From: Fontisphaera persica
GTDB taxonomy: Bacteria; Verrucomicrobiota; Verrucomicrobiia; Limisphaerales; Fontisphaeraceae
Reading direction: 5' to 3'
Assembly (NCBI RefSeq): GCF_024832785.1
Contig: NZ_CP116615.1
Span: forward strand, 4,216,001-4,280,000
Length of the DNA: 64,000 nucleotides
In this document: one piece after another, positions 61,819-64,000 of the stretch
Numbering within the stretch: position 1 is the first letter of the stretch
Layout of the letters: the number at the start of each line of letters is the position of its first letter
Notes under the pieces: model-generated
Database searches by the model: none
Told to the model about the DNA's origin: nothing
What the model saw: only the letters and a program-made list of their open reading frames with translations
Made by a program: the position numbers and the translations under genes

Positions 61819-62985
61819 TTATTTGCCCTTGGTGGCGGCGGGGGTGTATTTAATCTCCACCGTGAGTGCCTCCTGCAAGGGTTGGGCGGGGCCAACCAGC
61901 ACATTGCTGACCTGGTAGGGCAGCTTGAGGCGGTGGGTGCCCTTGACGACGTTGGTGGAGGCGCGCATTTCCAGCAACACCGTTTTCAGGGCGGGCAACA
62001 CCAGTTTCTGGGGCAGCACCAGCTCGGGGATTTCGCCGGTGCGCTCCAGGACGTACGTCACCGAGCTGTCATTGGCAATCTGGGCCAGCGCGCGGCCGCG
62101 TCCGCGGATTTCATATTGCGGCTTGTTGAAGCGCAGCGAGCGCTCGAAGAGCGGGCGCACAAACTTTTCCTCGCCGATGAGCCGGTCCATGGCATACACG
62201 GCGGTCTGGCGGGCGAAGAGCGCCTTTTTAATGGCGGCAGGCGTGCGCTCGGTGGCGAAGACCAGGGTGACGGGGCGCAAGTCGCCGTCATGGACATGGT
62301 AATCCATGTTTAGGGGCGCGTGGATGTCGGAATTGCTAATCATGGTGAGTTTCTTTTCCACGGCCCACCGATGGGCTTCGGGATAGTAAGACCGGCCGTT
62401 GACCACCTCGATGCCGTGCAACATGCCGCGCTCCAGAAGCTGGGTGTGTTCGGGGTACCAGAGCACGAGGCCGTTGGTGATTTGGGCTTCCCAGCCGGGG
62501 TGATTCCAGAAGATGAAGGCGCCCTGGGCATGGGCGGCGGCCACGGCGTCGAGCCAGTTGCTCGTGGCCAGCGGGGTGGAGTTGGTGAGGAAAATGGCGT
62601 TCAAATGCCCGGGCGGCATCCGGCGGGTAATCTCCGAGCCGCGGATGACCATCAGCTCCAGGGCCTCCCCGGCGGGTTTGGCAAGGTCATAAGCGCGATT
62701 GTGATTGGTGCTCACGTCCGCTTTGTGCGGCTGGTATTCAATGTGGTCGGTGATGGCAATGGCATCCAGACCCTCCCGCCAGGCTTCCTCCGACCGCACG
62801 GTGGGCCAGACCAGGCCGTCTGAGAAGACGGTGTGAATGTGAAAATCGCATTTCAGCGTGAGCAAACCCGGCAGGTCGGGCAGGCGAATTTCCGTGCGGG
62901 CGCGCGTAACCGGCTCATGGGCATAACCCTGCCCGACGGCGCTTAACAGGGCCATCCCCAGCATAACTACCAGTGAGGATTTCAT
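61819..62985 (-). CDS. Secreted PHP-domain phosphoesterase (Sb-PDE-like)
   Basis: A 388-residue protein with a signal peptide from the ATG at 62985 (MKSSLVVMLGMALLSAVGQG). The PHP motifs are DFHIHTVFSDG, AITDHIEYQPHK, RGSEIT, GHLNAIFL, FWNHPGW, EVVNGRSYYP and SNSDIHAP, giving the full metal set. Members of this family include a Sphingobium phosphodiesterase (Sb-PDE). The C-terminal 100 residues form a separate domain with no recognised family. The exported location suggests scavenging of phosphate esters. Confidence 0.8.
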   Translation of the reverse strand: MKSSLVVMLGMALLSAVGQGYAHEPVTRARTEIRLPDLPGLLTLKCDFHIHTVFSDGLVWPTVRSEEAWREGLDAIAITDHIEYQPHKADVSTNHNRAYDLAKPAGEALELMVIRGSEITRRMPPGHLNAIFLTNSTPLATSNWLDAVAAAHAQGAFIFWNHPGWEAQITNGLVLWYPEHTQLLERGMLHGIEVVNGRSYYPEAHRWAVEKKLTMISNSDIHAPLNMDYHVHDGDLRPVTLVFATERTPAAIKKALFARQTAVYAMDRLIGEEKFVRPLFERSLRFNKPQYEIRGRGRALAQIANDSSVTYVLERTGEIPELVLPQKLVLPALKTVLLEMRASTNVVKGTHRLKLPYQVSNVLVGPAQPLQEALTVEIKYTPAATKGK

Positions 62986-63232
62986 AGGTGCCGAAAAGAT
63001 ACATGGCAGGGTGGGATGTGCCAACTGGATTTGGCGAGACCAGGCTCGGGGCTTTGCGCCATGAGGGGCGTAACCGTTGTTTTGGTCAATCGTTCTCATG
63101 GCAACGAGGCCTTTTGGGCCTGCCATGCGGCGGGCATTCTACCTGTCCCTTGCCGGCCTCCTCTGGGAAATGTTGCCTTTTCAACTTGAGCCGGTCAGTT
63201 CGCCCGCCTACCTTGGGGGCAGATTATTGCTT

Positions 63233-64000
63233 ATGAATAAACAACCTATTCGCGTGGCTGTGACCGGCGCCGCCGGCCAGATTGGCTATTCTCTGGTTTT
63301 CCGCATTGCTTCGGGGGCTTTGTTTGGGCCGGAGCAGCCGGTAATTCTGCATTTAATTGAAATTGAACCGGCGTTGCCCGCCCTCAATGGCGTGGTGATG
63401 GAGCTGGAAGACTGCGCCTTTCCGTTGCTGAAGGGCGTGGTGCCCACGGCCAGCCTGGAGGAGGGCTTCAAGGGCGTGAACTGGGCCTTGCTGGTGGGCA
63501 GTGTGCCGCGCAAGGCCGGCATGGAGCGCAAGGATTTGCTGGGCATCAACGGCAAAATTTTTGTGGGCCAGGGCCAGGCCTTGCAAAAGCACGCGGCCAG
63601 CGATGTGCGCATCCTGGTGGTGGGCAATCCCTGCAACACCAACTGCCTCATTGCCATGAACAATGCCCCGGAAATTCCCGCCGACCGCTGGTTTGCCATG
63701 ACCAAGCTCGATGAAAACCGGGCCAAGGCCCAACTGGCGAAAAAGGCCAGCGTGGACGTGACGCAGGTGAGCCACATGGCCATTTGGGGTAATCACTCGT
63801 CCACGATGTACCCGGATTATTTCAATGCGCGCATCAGCGGGCGGCCGGTGCCGGAAGTGATTACGCACGTGGCGTGGTTCACGGAGACCTTCATTCCCAC
63901 CGTGCAACAGCGGGGCGCGGCCATCATCAAGGCGCGCGGCCTCTCCAGCGCCGCCAGCGCCGCCAACGCGGCCATTGATACCGTGCGTTGTCTCACCACT
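63233..64000 (+). CDS. mdh: Malate dehydrogenase, C-terminus cut by window edge
   Basis: 256 codons visible from the ATG at 63233 without a stop. It is the cytosolic-type NAD malate dehydrogenase: [20 protein letters not shown] at the N-terminus, [26 protein letters not shown] (catalytic Arg), and [11 protein letters not shown] (catalytic His). The full protein should be about 330 residues. It oxidises malate to oxaloacetate in the TCA cycle. It lies divergent to the PHP gene with a 247-bp gap. Confidence 0.93.
   Translation, partial: MNKQPIRVAVTGAAGQIGYSLVFRIASGALFGPEQPVILHLIEIEPALPALNGVVMELEDCAFPLLKGVVPTASLEEGFKGVNWALLVGSVPRKAGMERKDLLGINGKIFVGQGQALQKHAASDVRILVVGNPCNTNCLIAMNNAPEIPADRWFAMTKLDENRAKAQLAKKASVDVTQVSHMAIWGNHSSTMYPDYFNARISGRPVPEVITHVAWFTETFIPTVQQRGAAIIKARGLSSAASAANAAIDTVRCLTT

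Noticed and set aside
62986-63126. N-terminal extension of the secreted PHP protein
   Set aside because: The signal peptide starts at the ATG at 62985; an upstream extension would bury it.

Overview
The window is GC-rich chromosomal DNA with dense, short-spaced genes and few clear Shine-Dalgarno sites. Its content points to the PVC superphylum, most likely Verrucomicrobiota of the Limisphaerales/Pedosphaera type. Supporting this are a prepilin with a C-terminal H-X9-DG-like segment, secreted Gfo/Idh/MocA, ThuA, DUF1080 (3-keto-disaccharide hydrolase), HEAT-repeat and DUF4380-like proteins, lipid A synthesis (lpxB) and many secreted proteins of unknown role. The taxonomic call is inference; no rRNA or tRNA gene is visible.

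Layout. 1-7.3 kb: a prepilin-like protein, then on the minus strand a ketoacyl synthase, trpA, a mannose-1-phosphate guanylyltransferase, an M24 aminopeptidase and a GT-C membrane protein. 7.5-14 kb (+): an orphan NarL-type response regulator, three pilus/pseudopilin proteins (PilV-, PulJ- and PilX-like), a GspA/ExeA-type ATPase, a GspB-like protein and a CPBP/CAAX-type protease, resembling an accessory secretion or exosortase-linked cluster. 14-16.2 kb: a pseudouridine synthase/rRNA methyltransferase fusion and hpt. 16.2-18.7 kb: a non-coding mosaic of about 356-bp tandem repeats. 18.7-24 kb: ThuA, DUF1638, Gfo/Idh and HEAT proteins. 24.3-32 kb: a VTC-domain protein, a nucleotide-sugar dehydrogenase, aroC (minus), a DUF6941-like protein, holB, an O-antigen-ligase-like protein and lpxB. 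32-38.7 kb: secreted unknown proteins, metX, DUF885 and DUF1080.

38.7-49.8 kb (minus) is the most unusual part. It is a tightly packed eight-gene unit encoding an ABC-2 permease, three SPFH (HflK/HflC/stomatin-like) proteins, a CPC-type P1B metal ATPase, an ABC ATPase, a second ABC permease and a membrane-anchored helical protein. His-rich segments lie in the P-ATPase and in the largest SPFH protein. I propose it as one metal-linked membrane-microdomain system; this is inference.

50-52.2 kb (minus): a ModBC-like ABC transporter with a ThiF/MoeB-like protein. 52.4-57.4 kb: a GH42-like protein, a PHP phosphatase, a Nif3-family protein and a DUF4380-like protein. 57.6-61.8 kb: the SAM cycle genes metK and ahcY (minus), divergent from an ArsR/methyltransferase fusion regulator (SahR-like) across overlapping promoters. 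A four-helix-bundle cassette bounded by 10-bp inverted repeats sits between metK and ahcY. 61.8-64 kb: a secreted PHP-domain protein and the start of mdh, cut by the window edge.
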